DNA of 64,000 nucleotides from Lachnospiraceae bacterium JLR.KK002 (GCA_036941025.1 JAYMNP010000001.1:2254501-2318500), one strand, 5' to 3'. Shown: positions 1 through 8,609, numbered from the stretch's first letter. Program-made: numbers and translations. The notes: a model not told the origin generated them from the sequence alone.

Positions 1-16
1 AAAGGCGGGACACGGA

Positions 17-49
17 AGAATCATGGCAGCTCCTGCAGGACATGATTCT
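17..49. repeat. Inverted repeat downstream of the phosphohexomutase gene
   Basis: AGAATCATG at 17-25 is repeated in inverse at 41-49 with a 15-base loop. It lies past the stop codon of the minus-strand phosphohexomutase gene and could end its transcript. There is no T run on the minus-strand exit side, so a rho-independent terminator is not established. Nothing else was recognised in 1-126. Confidence 0.4.
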
Positions 50-126
50 CCGCATCCATATGTATCCATATTCATCCATATGCCCATCGGAATGTCCGGT
101 GCGTCCGGTCTGGCCGCCGGCCGGAA

Positions 127-1539
127 TTACAGTTCCAGAAATTTCTCGTATATGCCGCAGATTTCCGCTGCCTGGGAGGCCTCTGGCATTTCACAGAAAA
201 TACGCAGCAGCGGTTCCGTACCGGAAAATCTGGCAATGACCCAGCCGCCATTTCTGAAATAAACCTTGCTTCCGTCCAGATAGGAAATATGGTCGATTTC
301 TTCCGGCAGTTCCGGCAGAAGTTTATCTTCCATCAGAATCTTTTGCATGTGCTTTTTCTTTTCCGGTGTGAACTGATAATCCCGCTCTTCCATGTGAATG
401 GCGCCGCATTCCCGGTAAATATCTTCCATAATCCGGGAAAGTTTTTTTCCGGTTACGGCAATCATCTCAATCAGGAGCGCTGCCGCATAAATTCCGTCTT
501 TTCCGTTGATATGTCCCCGCACGGTAAGCCCGCCGGAAGATTCTCCGCCGATTATAGCCCCGGATTCCTGCATTTTGGCAGATATATGCTTGAAACCTAC
601 GGGAACCTCGTAACAGGTTTCGCCAAACTGCTTCGCCACCTTGTCCAGCATATGGGTGGTTGCAATATTCCGCACCACCGGCCCGCTCCAGCCCCTGAAT
701 TTCACAAGATAATAATAGAGCAGCACCAGAATATCGTTGGGATGCAGAAAATTCCCCTGGTCATCAATAACGCCGATGCGGTCTGCGTCCCCGTCTGTGG
801 CTATACCGATGTCAAATTTCTTTTCCACCACATAATTCTGCAGGGAATGAAGGGTGGCTGCCGAGGGAGCCGGCAGTTTTCCGCCGAACAGGGTATCGTG
901 TCTGTCGTGTATGGTGGCCACCTCGCAGCGGGCGGTCATCAGAATCATCTTCAGGGACGTTTCGCTGACGCCGTACATGGGATCCAGAGCCACTTTCAGC
1001 CCCGCATTCCGAATCGCCTGCATATCCACAGAATCAATGATATTGTCCAGGTACTCGTTCAGGGGATAAATTTCCCGGATATAGCCTTCCTGTTTGCCCG
1101 TTTCGTATTCTGTTTCCTGTACATCTTCCGGCTTCAGATCTCCGATATAATCTTCGATATCCTTCGTCTGTACCTCGTCCGCATCCCGGCCTCCGGCAGT
1201 GAATACCTTAATTCCGTTGTAAATGGCCGGATTATGGCTGGCGGTAATCATCATTCCATAGGGAAATTCATGCTTCATCACATGGAACATCACCAGCGGA
1301 GTGGGGGAGGATTTGTTAATCAGGTACACATTGATATGCGCTGCCGCAAATACCGTGGCCGCCCACTGCATGGCCTCTTTGGAGAGAAACCTCCGGTCAT
1401 ATCCCATGACAATGCCCCGCTCTGCCACTCCTTCGCTTTTCATTTTATTTACCAGTCCCTGTGAAAGCAACTGTATGTTTGCTTTTGTAAATTCATCTCC
1501 GATGACAGCTCTCCAGCCGCCTGTTCCAAATTTTACCAT
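127..1539 (-). CDS. Phosphohexomutase (phosphoglucomutase/phosphomannomutase family)
   Basis: A cytosolic alpha-D-phosphohexomutase that moves phosphate between C1 and C6 of a hexose. All family landmarks are visible in the 470 residues: the phosphoserine loop TASHNP (Ser101), the metal loop DGDADR (249-254), the sugar-recognition loop GGESSGG (331-337) and the C-terminal phosphate loop RFSGTEP (437-443). The start ATG has a GAGG element upstream. The sequence does not open like GlmM, so it is not the housekeeping phosphoglucosamine mutase. It lies 117 bp downstream of the chitobiose phosphorylase gene on the same strand. From this context I infer that it converts the sugar 1-phosphate released by that enzyme (GlcNAc-1-P or Glc-1-P) to the 6-phosphate. 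Substrate preference cannot be read from sequence. Confidence 0.88.
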   Translation of the reverse strand: MVKFGTGGWRAVIGDEFTKANIQLLSQGLVNKMKSEGVAERGIVMGYDRRFLSKEAMQWAATVFAAAHINVYLINKSSPTPLVMFHVMKHEFPYGMMITASHNPAIYNGIKVFTAGGRDADEVQTKDIEDYIGDLKPEDVQETEYETGKQEGYIREIYPLNEYLDNIIDSVDMQAIRNAGLKVALDPMYGVSETSLKMILMTARCEVATIHDRHDTLFGGKLPAPSAATLHSLQNYVVEKKFDIGIATDGDADRIGVIDDQGNFLHPNDILVLLYYYLVKFRGWSGPVVRNIATTHMLDKVAKQFGETCYEVPVGFKHISAKMQESGAIIGGESSGGLTVRGHINGKDGIYAAALLIEMIAVTGKKLSRIMEDIYRECGAIHMEERDYQFTPEKKKHMQKILMEDKLLPELPEEIDHISYLDGSKVYFRNGGWVIARFSGTEPLLRIFCEMPEASQAAEICGIYEKFLEL

Positions 1540-1656
1540 TTTCTCATCCTCTTTTCTGTGAATCCCCGCTGCTTCGTCGGTCTGCAGGTTCCATCCCCTG
1601 TCAGCCTGCCGCCGGGTTCTGGTTTCCAGTTGTCGTCTTCATTCCTCCGGGACCGC

Positions 1657-4056
1657 TCAGGCTCCCATAGTAATTTCCACCTGATGTTTCGTTCCCGCCT
1701 CTATCACCGGAATATGCTCCACTTCCTGTCCGTCCAGCCGTATGGTTTTTACCCCTTTCATCACCCCTTCCGGATTGTCTACGGTAATCTGAAACTCCGC
1801 GCCTCTCCATCTGCGCACTGCCGAAAATCCTTTCCAGTCCGGAGGAATACAGGGGTCAATTACCAGTTCTTCCAGCCGGGGCTGAATTCCCAGCATATAG
1901 CGGGTGGCTGAAAAATAAGCCCAGCCGCCGCTTCCTGTCATAAAGGGATGGCGGGCCCGTCCAAAAGCTGTGTGGTCTTTTCCCATCACGAACTGGCAGT
2001 AAGAGTAAGGCTCCGACTCCCGAATCTCAATGCGGTCGTTCTGATAACAGGGGCAGATTGCGTCATAGAATTTCATGGCTTTATCACCCCGGCCCAGCAC
2101 ACATTCCGCCGCCCAGGCCCAGGGATTGGGATGGGAGAAAATGGAGCCGTTCTCCTTAAGGCCCGGATAGACCCTGGTGACAAATCCAATATCGTCGTCA
2201 GGCTCCGTATAAGAAGGGGCGTTCAGCATTAACCCGTACGGGGTAAACAGATACTGCTCCACGCTGTCCATGGCCATCCTGCCCTTTTCCTCGTCTGCCG
2301 CGCCGGAAAGCACTGCCCAGGCATTGGATTCCAGATGTACCCTGCCTTCCCGGTCCTCTGAAGTCCCAATCTTCCTGCCGTTTTTCGTCACGCCCCGGAT
2401 AAACCATTCCTTATCCCAGAGCACTTCATTGCAGACCCTGTGCACCCGTTCCCTGATTTTCTTATATTTTACCACATCTTCGTCCCGATGGAAATACTCT
2501 GCCAGTACAATAAAGTATCCCAGGGCCCAGTAATGGAGAAAGGATACCATGGCGCTTTCTCCTCCGCCCAGATTCAGACAGTCGTTCCAGTCTGCCCGAA
2601 GTCCTTTGCAGATTCCGGTGGCTCCCACCTGCTCTGCGGAAAAATCCAGAATACGCTTCATATGCTCATAGACGGTTCCTTCCCCTCCGTCTGCATAGGT
2701 AACCACTTCATCTGCAAATTCCACTTCTCCCGTCTCCCGGATATATTCCACAATGGCGGGCACCAGCCAGAGGGCGTCGTCCGAACAGGCGTCTTCTATT
2801 CCGTGTACCCTGTCCTTCGGTTTTGCACCGGGAATCACCGTGGGGGATTTGAAGGGCTTTTTCTTTTTCTCCCTGTCCGGCTCAAACCATTCGGGCTGAA
2901 ACAGGTGCAGCCCGTAACCTTTACCGGTCAGCCCCCGCAAAAGCTCTACAATACGCTGTCTGCATTTTTCCGGATTGGAATGGGGTATGGTCATGGCGTC
3001 CTGGGCCGTATCCCGGTAACCAAGGCCGGTTCTTCCTCCCACCTCCACAAAGGAGGCAAACCGGGAGAACATAATATTTACTTCCGCCTGGTAAAGGTTC
3101 CAGGTGTTAATCATGGTGTTCATTCCTTCACTGGGAGTCTGTATCTGAAGTTTTGCAAATTTATCCTCCCAGTAAGCTGCAAGCTGCCGATAAACCTGAT
3201 CCACTCTGGAATAATCCGAGTATTTCTCACGAATCTTCCTGCCGGTTTCCCGGTTTCCTTCTCCCAGCATGAAAATCAGCCGGACTTCTTCTCCAGGCGC
3301 CAGAGTCAGATCTTTCTGCAGGCTGCCGCAGTGGTTATTACCCAGCTCCCTGGAACCGCTGCAGCGCCCCCGTTCCACTGCAACGGGATTGTCCTCTGTC
3401 CGGTAACTGCCCAGAAATCTGTCCCGCAGACAGTCGTATCCGTCCGGCTCAAAGCTGCCGGTAAAATACTGGTAACCGAATTCCTCATAGAACAAATCAT
3501 GCTCAATAATTCCATCCTCATAAGAGGAGCCGGCACAATACAGGCTCATCTGGAAATTCTGGTTGTCAATCATAACATGATGGAAGGAAAATTCCAGATA
3601 GGAGAACACCGAGAGTTTCCGTTCTCTGTCTGTGGTATTTTTCAGTTTCACGTCCCACAGTTCCACCGAATCCTCCATGGGCACCACCAGCGTCTGGCTG
3701 GCTTCGATTCCCTTATAATCACACTCATACACCGAATAGCTCATGCCATGACGGCAGGAATATTTTGCTGTGTCCAGAGGCTTTCCCACCGGCTGCCAGG
3801 AAATACTCCAGTAATCTCCGTCTTCTGCATCCCGCAGATACACGTAGTGGCCCGGACGGTCCATGGGCACCCCATTTCCCCGAAATCTGGTAATCCGGTG
3901 ATATTCCGGGGACTGGTAAAACAGATATCCTCCGGCTGTGTGATTTACCACCACGCACATGTCCCGGACTCCCAGATAATTTGTCCAGGATACGGGCAAA
4001 TCCACCCGGTCAATTACATATTCTCTTTTTTCGTTGTCAAAATGTCCATACTGCAT
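1657..4056 (-). CDS. chbP: N,N'-diacetylchitobiose phosphorylase (GH94)
   Basis: An inverting GH94 phosphorylase that cleaves a beta-1,4-linked disaccharide with inorganic phosphate to give a sugar 1-phosphate and a free sugar. Its 799 residues equal the length of characterised chitobiose phosphorylases. Family blocks recalled from the Vibrio enzyme are retained: the N-terminal beta-sandwich with RPGHYVYLRD, GGRTGLGYRDTAQD before the catalytic barrel, and ADWNDCLNLGGGES. In that last block Asp492 aligns with the catalytic acid. The close match to ChbP along the whole chain, rather than to cellobiose phosphorylase, supports GlcNAc2 as substrate. No signal peptide is seen, so it acts on imported disaccharide. 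AAGGGAAGG precedes the ATG. The downstream phosphohexomutase would use the product. Cellobiose specificity is the main alternative. Confidence 0.85.
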   Translation of the reverse strand: MQYGHFDNEKREYVIDRVDLPVSWTNYLGVRDMCVVVNHTAGGYLFYQSPEYHRITRFRGNGVPMDRPGHYVYLRDAEDGDYWSISWQPVGKPLDTAKYSCRHGMSYSVYECDYKGIEASQTLVVPMEDSVELWDVKLKNTTDRERKLSVFSYLEFSFHHVMIDNQNFQMSLYCAGSSYEDGIIEHDLFYEEFGYQYFTGSFEPDGYDCLRDRFLGSYRTEDNPVAVERGRCSGSRELGNNHCGSLQKDLTLAPGEEVRLIFMLGEGNRETGRKIREKYSDYSRVDQVYRQLAAYWEDKFAKLQIQTPSEGMNTMINTWNLYQAEVNIMFSRFASFVEVGGRTGLGYRDTAQDAMTIPHSNPEKCRQRIVELLRGLTGKGYGLHLFQPEWFEPDREKKKKPFKSPTVIPGAKPKDRVHGIEDACSDDALWLVPAIVEYIRETGEVEFADEVVTYADGGEGTVYEHMKRILDFSAEQVGATGICKGLRADWNDCLNLGGGESAMVSFLHYWALGYFIVLAEYFHRDEDVVKYKKIRERVHRVCNEVLWDKEWFIRGVTKNGRKIGTSEDREGRVHLESNAWAVLSGAADEEKGRMAMDSVEQYLFTPYGLMLNAPSYTEPDDDIGFVTRVYPGLKENGSIFSHPNPWAWAAECVLGRGDKAMKFYDAICPCYQNDRIEIRESEPYSYCQFVMGKDHTAFGRARHPFMTGSGGWAYFSATRYMLGIQPRLEELVIDPCIPPDWKGFSAVRRWRGAEFQITVDNPEGVMKGVKTIRLDGQEVEHIPVIEAGTKHQVEITMGA

Positions 4057-4129
4057 AAAAATACCTTCCCTTTTTCTCTGTTTCTGTTCCGATATACTTA
4101 AGGTGCTCCTGACGCCTTAAACACATTAT

Positions 4130-4415
4130 CAGACAATTGCAAAACTATCCAATTGTCAAAATTTCATGTACAATTTCTACACTTTCTATGAAATATTTTC
4201 ATCATACAAAAAGGCCGAAATGCCGGACGCACCGAACATTCCAGCGAGCCTTTGATTACGAAAGAGCATGTCAGCAAAGGCTTCCATTCTCTTTTAAGTC
4301 TCGCTTCCATGGTGCTGAAATGCATTTCTCACCTTTTGTATGAGAAAACATTTGCATTCAAATTTTTCAAATTGCACATAAAATTGGTACAATTATTGAG
4401 TTTTGCAATTACCTG
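4130..4415. repeat. Fold-back MITE-like element, copy A (286 bp)
   Basis: Begins CAGACAATTGC and ends GCAATTACCTG, so the ends are inverted repeats. Much of the left half pairs with the right half, for example TTTCATGTACAATT near the left end against a matching AATTG/ACAT stretch near the right end, making the element one long imperfect hairpin. It is flanked flush by TAAACACATTAT (4118-4129) and TAAACATATTAT (4416-4427), a 12-bp direct repeat with one mismatch that looks like a target-site duplication. Related copies lie at 16905, 18121 and 52653. It encodes no credible protein. It sits 74 bp upstream of the chitobiose phosphorylase start. Confidence 0.85.
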
Positions 4416-4515
4416 TAAACATATTATAGAACAGGAGAAAAAAGAAAGGTATTGCCAGGTGTGGCATAATTTGTCTTATATTGGTATCAGCATTTTCACC
4501 AAAGCCGAATCATGT

Positions 4516-4643
4516 GAAGATCAGGGTGTCAAAAAGGTGCACTGCACCCGCTCTATACCATATATTGACGTGCAAATTCATTTGCAATAGCAATATATGG
4601 TATGAGCGTAGCACCAAAGGTGCTTTTGACACCCTGATTTTCT
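4516..4643. repeat. Long imperfect palindrome in spacer
   Basis: The arms carry ATCAGGGTGTC followed by AAAAAGGTGC on the left and GGTGCTTTTGACACC followed by CTGATT on the right. An inner stem pairs CCATATATTG with CAATATATGG. The whole 128 bp can form a long cruciform or RNA hairpin. It contains no gene. The spacer from 4644 to 4818 shows nothing I recognise. Confidence 0.75.
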
Positions 4644-4818
4644 TAAGAGAACAAAGTGGACAGATCCGCTTCAGCTCCCTGAATCCCTCAATCATGAGGG
4701 ACCTGGACGATTTGCTGCGCCATTTGCGGTGTGTCAGAGCATACGCAGTATGTTGAACGTATCGCGTTTAAGCACAATTGCGAAGCAATATTTTCCTCCT
4801 GTACGAGTGCACATATTA

Positions 4819-4884
4819 TTTTTATCTTACAGGAAGGTGCTTTCGCACGTTAGCGTGACAAAATATTTCCTGTAAGATAAAAAA
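4819..4884. repeat. Palindrome with TTATCTTACAGGAA arms
   Basis: TTTTATCTTACAGGAA (4820-4835) is mirrored by TTCCTGTAAGATAAAA (4867-4882). Two small stems lie between them: GTGC/GCAC and CACG/CGTG. A structurally similar unit with TTATAGGAAAGA arms lies at 42531-42594. It sits just upstream of the Uma2 promoter. Confidence 0.7.
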
Positions 4885-4910
4885 CAGGGAAATTCCATAT
4901 CATCTGCCGC

Positions 4911-4939
4911 TTGATTTTTCCACTCCGGAATTTTATAAT
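4911..4939 (+). promoter_or_regulatory. SigmaA-type promoter for the Uma2 gene
   Basis: TTGATT at 4911-4916 and TATAAT at 4934-4939 are separated by exactly 17 bp, pointing at the plus-strand Uma2 gene that starts at 4997. Confidence 0.8.
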
Positions 4940-4996
4940 ATAACAAAGTAACAGTTCACAATGGGCCGGAATTTTCGCAGGAAGGGAGCATATACG

Positions 4997-5497
4997 ATGA
5001 GCGCTTTACCAGCAGAAGATATGAGTAACACATACCTGGAACATTCCATGGTAATTCACAACTTCGTTATAAAAATCGGAAACCAGATAAAAGACAGCCT
5101 GTGCCGGGTATTCGGCAACAGTGTTCAGTATCAGTGGCGTGAAAATGATGATAAGATCATCATACCTGACGTCTCCATCATCTGTAATATGAGAGACCGG
5201 AAAAATATATCTTTCACAGGCATTCCCCGCTTTGTCATGGAAGTTCTTTCTGATTCCACGGAACCATACGACAGAACTGAAAAAATGGAAATTTACTGCA
5301 AAGCAGGAGTATCCGAATACTGGATTACGGACTGGCGTAAAAAACAGGTTGAAATTTATATGTTTGACTGGAAAGAAGACGGTTCCTCTTATCCTTATCT
5401 TTATAAAACTGTCACGGAAGCAAATAAAGAAGAACTGCAGCTTGTGATGTTTCCTGATTTTAAAATCACTTTCGATGAACTCTTTGATATTGGATAA
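4997..5497 (+). CDS. Uma2-family PD-(D/E)XK nuclease-like protein
   Basis: 166 residues from the ATG at 4997, which has GGAAGGGAG eight bases upstream; the in-frame ATG at 4961 lacks such a site. Uma2 (DUF820) features are present: IIPDVSII with the putative metal-binding aspartate, FVMEVLSDST with the following acidic residue, and KMEIYCKAGVSEYWITD, the YW signature near the end of the fold. The family shares the restriction-endonuclease fold and is common in cyanobacteria and many Clostridia, but its cellular role is unknown. This is one of very few plus-strand genes here. It has its own promoter and terminator and is flanked by repeats, so it is a stand-alone unit. Confidence 0.82.
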   Translation: MSALPAEDMSNTYLEHSMVIHNFVIKIGNQIKDSLCRVFGNSVQYQWRENDDKIIIPDVSIICNMRDRKNISFTGIPRFVMEVLSDSTEPYDRTEKMEIYCKAGVSEYWITDWRKKQVEIYMFDWKEDGSSYPYLYKTVTEANKEELQLVMFPDFKITFDELFDIG

Positions 5498-5508
5498 CCA
5501 GGATTTTT

Positions 5509-5547
5509 AAAGGACAGCTTTTTCCACCGAAAAGCTGTCCTTTTTTG
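5509..5547 (+). terminator. Rho-independent terminator after the Uma2 gene
   Basis: AAGGACAGCTTTT pairs with AAAAGCTGTCCTT and is followed by a run of six T, 12 bp past the stop codon. It also separates this gene from the convergent MATE gene. Confidence 0.88.
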
Positions 5548-5641
5548 TCTTACAGGAAATACCGTGTTACTGTGAAGTGCCAAAGTATATGGATTTCATA
5601 ACTCTGCACCTCTGTCTTATGCCGGTACAGGTTCGGTTTCC

Positions 5642-6997
5642 CTACCCCTCCCATTCTCTGGTAATGTCCTTCAGCCAGCGGAAGCTCTTATAATGGCGGT
5701 ACACCACAGGAATTTTCCAGAATTCATCCAGACAGAGGATAAAATACACCGCCATGGGCGGCAGTTTCAGCACAAAAGCCGAAATAAATCCCAATGGCAC
5801 GCTGATAAACCACATCACAATGATATCGCATATCATGCCGAACCGGGAATCGCCTCCCGCCCGGAAAATACCTGCAATCAGCAGGGTATTCATAGCCTGT
5901 CCCACCACATAATAAGCACTGATCAAAAGCATGAAATCCAGATATCCGCCGGCCTGCTCCGTCAGAGAGAAGAACATAAACACCAGAGGGCGAATCAGCA
6001 GCAACACAATCCCGGTCAGTATGCCCACTGCCAGAGTCACAAGACAGGAGCGTCTGGCATCCCGTTTCACTACTTCCAGTTTTCCCTCTCCAATCTCGAT
6101 TCCCAGAAGCACAGAGGCCCCGGCTCCCAGAGCAAAACACAGAATGGTACAGAGATTACGTACGGTGGAAGCCACAGAGCTGGCCGCCACCACATCCGCG
6201 TTCATATGGCCCATAATGGCTGAATACAGGGAAAAAGCCACGGTCCAGGCGCAGTCATTAATCAGGGCCGGAACAGCGTATTTGAAAAAGTCCTGAAGCA
6301 GCAGTTTATGGCGGCCAAACATAATTTTAAGGTCTATCCGAAATACTTTTCCCCGTACAGCATCCGCAAGACACAGCAATAGTTCCGCAATCCGGGCCGT
6401 CACCGTTCCGATGGCAACCCCCATCACGCCCAGCTTCGGCGCGCCGCCGATTCCAAAGATAAATACCGCATTCAGCACAATATTCATAAGCAGCGCCGTA
6501 GTGCTGATAACAGTGCTTAAAGGGGCCCGCTCCATACTGCGCAGAGCGCACAGGTACACCTGGGAAAAACTCATGCAGATATAGGAAACGCCGATAATCC
6601 TCAGATACCCGGCTCCAATGGAAATCAGCACTTCATCGTTGGTATAAATCCGCATAAGAGCTGCAGGAACAGTCAATGCTCCCACTGCCAGAACAGTTGT
6701 AATCACAAAAGCAATTTTTATGGCAATTCCCATGACCGCCTGTATGGAGTTGGTATCCTTCTTCCCCCAGTACTGGGACGCCAGCATGGTAACGCCGGAA
6801 GAAATTCCGAAAAAAACGCCGGACAGAAGAAACTGGAACTGATTGGCCAGGGATACCGCCGACAGCTCAGTCTGGCCCACATAGCCCAGCATAAATACGT
6901 CTGCGGAGTTGACCGCATTGGTAATAAAGTTCTGAATGGTAATCGGTATCACCAGCGACGCCAGTGCATGATAAAAACGCCTGCTCTCTGCTTTCAT
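5642..6997 (-). CDS. MATE-family multidrug/cation antiporter
   Basis: A 451-residue membrane protein with about twelve hydrophobic segments in two related halves, the usual size for MATE exporters. Typical MATE stretches include PITIQNFITNAVNSADVFML in the first segments, the LASQYWGKKD loop with its conserved glutamine and tryptophan, and GEGKLEVVKRDAR at the equivalent place in the second half. It would export drugs or metabolites in exchange for Na+ or H+; the substrate is not predictable. The gene starts 8 bp downstream of the ychF stop in the same direction, so it is probably co-transcribed with ychF. Confidence 0.9.
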   Translation of the reverse strand: MKAESRRFYHALASLVIPITIQNFITNAVNSADVFMLGYVGQTELSAVSLANQFQFLLSGVFFGISSGVTMLASQYWGKKDTNSIQAVMGIAIKIAFVITTVLAVGALTVPAALMRIYTNDEVLISIGAGYLRIIGVSYICMSFSQVYLCALRSMERAPLSTVISTTALLMNIVLNAVFIFGIGGAPKLGVMGVAIGTVTARIAELLLCLADAVRGKVFRIDLKIMFGRHKLLLQDFFKYAVPALINDCAWTVAFSLYSAIMGHMNADVVAASSVASTVRNLCTILCFALGAGASVLLGIEIGEGKLEVVKRDARRSCLVTLAVGILTGIVLLLIRPLVFMFFSLTEQAGGYLDFMLLISAYYVVGQAMNTLLIAGIFRAGGDSRFGMICDIIVMWFISVPLGFISAFVLKLPPMAVYFILCLDEFWKIPVVYRHYKSFRWLKDITREWEG

Positions 6998-7005
6998 GTT
7001 TCCTC

Positions 7006-8103
7006 CTATACGTTAAACCGGAACAGGATCACATCACCGTCTTTCACCACATACTCCTTGCCTTCCAGACCTACCAGACCTTTCTCCTTTGCCGCCGCAA
7101 GAGAACCGCAGTCCAGCAAATCCTGGTAATTTACCACTTCGGCCCGGATAAATCCACGCTCAAAATCAGAATGGATTTTCCCGGCAGCCTGAGGCGCCTT
7201 CGTACCCTTTTTGATGGTCCATGCCCGTGTTTCGTCTTCACCTGATGTTAAGTAACTGATGAGCCCCAGAAGGCTGTAACTTGCTTTAATCAGCTTCTCC
7301 AGACCGGATTCCGCAAGGCCCAGCTCCTCCAGGAACATGGCCTTTTCCTCCTCGTCCAGCTCTGCAATTTCCTGCTCAATCTGAGCGCAGATAACAAACA
7401 CTTCACAGTGCTCTTCTTCTGCATTTTTCCGTACTTCCTGTACGAATCCATTGCCTGCTCCGTCGTCAGATAAATCATCCTCCGCCACATTTGCCGCATA
7501 AATCACGGGTTTTGCAGTGAGCAGGTTATATTCTCTGAACCAGCCTTCCTCATCTTCGTCTTCCGGTTCAAAGGTTTTGGCCAGCTTTCCATCTTCCAGA
7601 TGGGCCTTTACCCGCTCCAGCAGATTCAGCTCTTTTGCCAGGGTCTTATCCATCCGGGCGCCTTTGCCTGTTTTTGCAATCCTCCGCTCCAGAATCTCAA
7701 TATCAGAAAAAATCAGTTCCAGGTTGATGGTTTCAATGTCCCGTACCGGATTGATGCTTCCATCCACATGGACAATATTGCTGTCCTCAAAGCAGCGCAC
7801 CACATGGACAATGGCGTCCACCTCACGGATATTGGACAAAAACTGATTGCCCAGACCCTCTCCTTTGCTGGCTCCTTTCACCAGTCCGGCAATATCCACA
7901 AATTCGATGACTGCCGGCGTCACCTTTCTGGATTTGTACAAATCTCCCAGCTTCTTTAACCGTTCATCGGGCACAGTCACAACTCCCACATTGGGGTCTA
8001 TGGTGCAAAAAGGGTAATTTGCAGATTCCGCTCCCGCTTTTGTCAGTGAATTAAATAACGTACTTTTTCCTACATTTGGCAAACCTACGATTCCAAGTTT
8101 CAT
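7006..8103 (-). CDS. ychF: Redox-regulated ATPase YchF (OBG family)
   Basis: A 365-residue member of the OBG/TRAFAC class that prefers ATP to GTP. Visible parts are the P-loop GLPNVGKSTLFNSL (6-19), DIAGLVKGASKGEGLGNQFL covering G3, a coiled-coil insertion (about 130-195) and a C-terminal TGS domain ending KDGDVILFRFNV. Family length is 360-370 residues, so the gene is complete. YchF associates with ribosomes and is linked to stress and translation control. AAGGAGG lies 11 bases before the ATG. The MATE gene follows directly. Confidence 0.96.
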   Translation of the reverse strand: MKLGIVGLPNVGKSTLFNSLTKAGAESANYPFCTIDPNVGVVTVPDERLKKLGDLYKSRKVTPAVIEFVDIAGLVKGASKGEGLGNQFLSNIREVDAIVHVVRCFEDSNIVHVDGSINPVRDIETINLELIFSDIEILERRIAKTGKGARMDKTLAKELNLLERVKAHLEDGKLAKTFEPEDEDEEGWFREYNLLTAKPVIYAANVAEDDLSDDGAGNGFVQEVRKNAEEEHCEVFVICAQIEQEIAELDEEEKAMFLEELGLAESGLEKLIKASYSLLGLISYLTSGEDETRAWTIKKGTKAPQAAGKIHSDFERGFIRAEVVNYQDLLDCGSLAAAKEKGLVGLEGKEYVVKDGDVILFRFNV

Positions 8104-8264
8104 TTTTCTGTATACCTCCTTGAAAATGCCTTAAAACAGGAACTTTTCGTAATTTCTATATATTACCACATAAGGCTTTATATTTCCACAAAAATCTAAA
8201 TTTCTGTCTGGTTTTCCGTAACAGTTCAGGCAGGCTGTTCTGTTACGGTTTTCTGTCATTTCTG

Positions 8265-8297
8265 CAAAAAGAAACAGGATGTTTCCATCCTGTTTCA
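8265..8297 (-). terminator. Terminator of the 60-residue gene
   Basis: On the minus strand GAAACAGGAT and ATCCTGTTTC form a 10-bp stem followed by TTTTT (8266-8270). It is just past the stop of the small gene at 8329. A second inverted repeat, CCGTAACAG/CTGTTACGG, lies further downstream near 8217-8248. Confidence 0.82.
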
Positions 8298-8328
8298 GAC
8301 GAATCCTACTGCTCTGTTTTTTCAATTG

Positions 8329-8511
8329 TTATTCTTTGATTCTGTCAAGTTCTGTCAAATTAATACCAAAGGCTGTAAGTATCACTTTTAATTCAATGTA
8401 TCTTTCTTTCATCTCTGCATATGCCGGAGAATCTTTTTCAGATAAACTCATATAACGCTGCAATCGGGAAAATTCTTCTATATTTTTTTGAAGCATCTCT
8501 TTTTCAGTCAT
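8329..8511 (-). CDS. Small soluble protein of unknown function (60 aa)
   Basis: Not recognised. The 60 residues are highly charged and predicted helical, with an IEEFSRLQRYMSLSEKDSP stretch and a C-terminal LDRIKE, and no membrane segment or cysteine. It looks genuine because an AGCAGGTGATT ribosome binding site precedes the ATG, a near-consensus promoter lies 42-70 bp upstream and a strong terminator lies just behind it. It is therefore a monocistronic unit between thiN and ychF. A small regulatory or adaptor protein is possible, but nothing in the sequence shows a partner. Confidence 0.7.
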   Translation of the reverse strand: MTEKEMLQKNIEEFSRLQRYMSLSEKDSPAYAEMKERYIELKVILTAFGINLTELDRIKE

Positions 8512-8552
8512 ATAATCACCTGCTTTCTGTGTGCTGTTTATATGGTAATCTG

Positions 8553-8581
8553 ATTATACCAGATATACAGTTACAGTGCAA
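8553..8581 (-). promoter_or_regulatory. SigmaA promoter of the 60-residue gene
   Basis: On the minus strand TTGCAC (8576-8581), a 17-bp spacer and TATAAT (8553-8558), with a TGG just before the -10 giving an extended -10. Confidence 0.85.
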
Positions 8582-8609
8582 AGCCTTTATCCAATAATCC
8601 ATGACTGAC

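Noticed and set aside
127..1539. Phosphoglucosamine mutase GlmM
   Set aside because: The N-terminus and overall pattern fit the phosphoglucomutase/phosphomannomutase group instead.
2440..4101. 553-codon plus-strand ORF opposite chbP
   Set aside because: Mirror of the chitobiose phosphorylase gene; no family match and no ribosome binding site, low-complexity antisense composition.
4130..4415. Fold-back repeat as a derivative of the IS4 element at 31242
   Set aside because: The termini differ completely (CAGACAATTGC against CACCACTTTACAAC) and the flanking duplications differ in length.
4137..4590. Short plus-strand ORFs inside repeat copy A
   Set aside because: They lie in an inverted-repeat element and are not conserved among its copies.
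8131..8325. 64-codon minus-strand ORF after the 60-residue gene
   Set aside because: TTG start, no ribosome binding site, and it runs through the terminator of the preceding gene.
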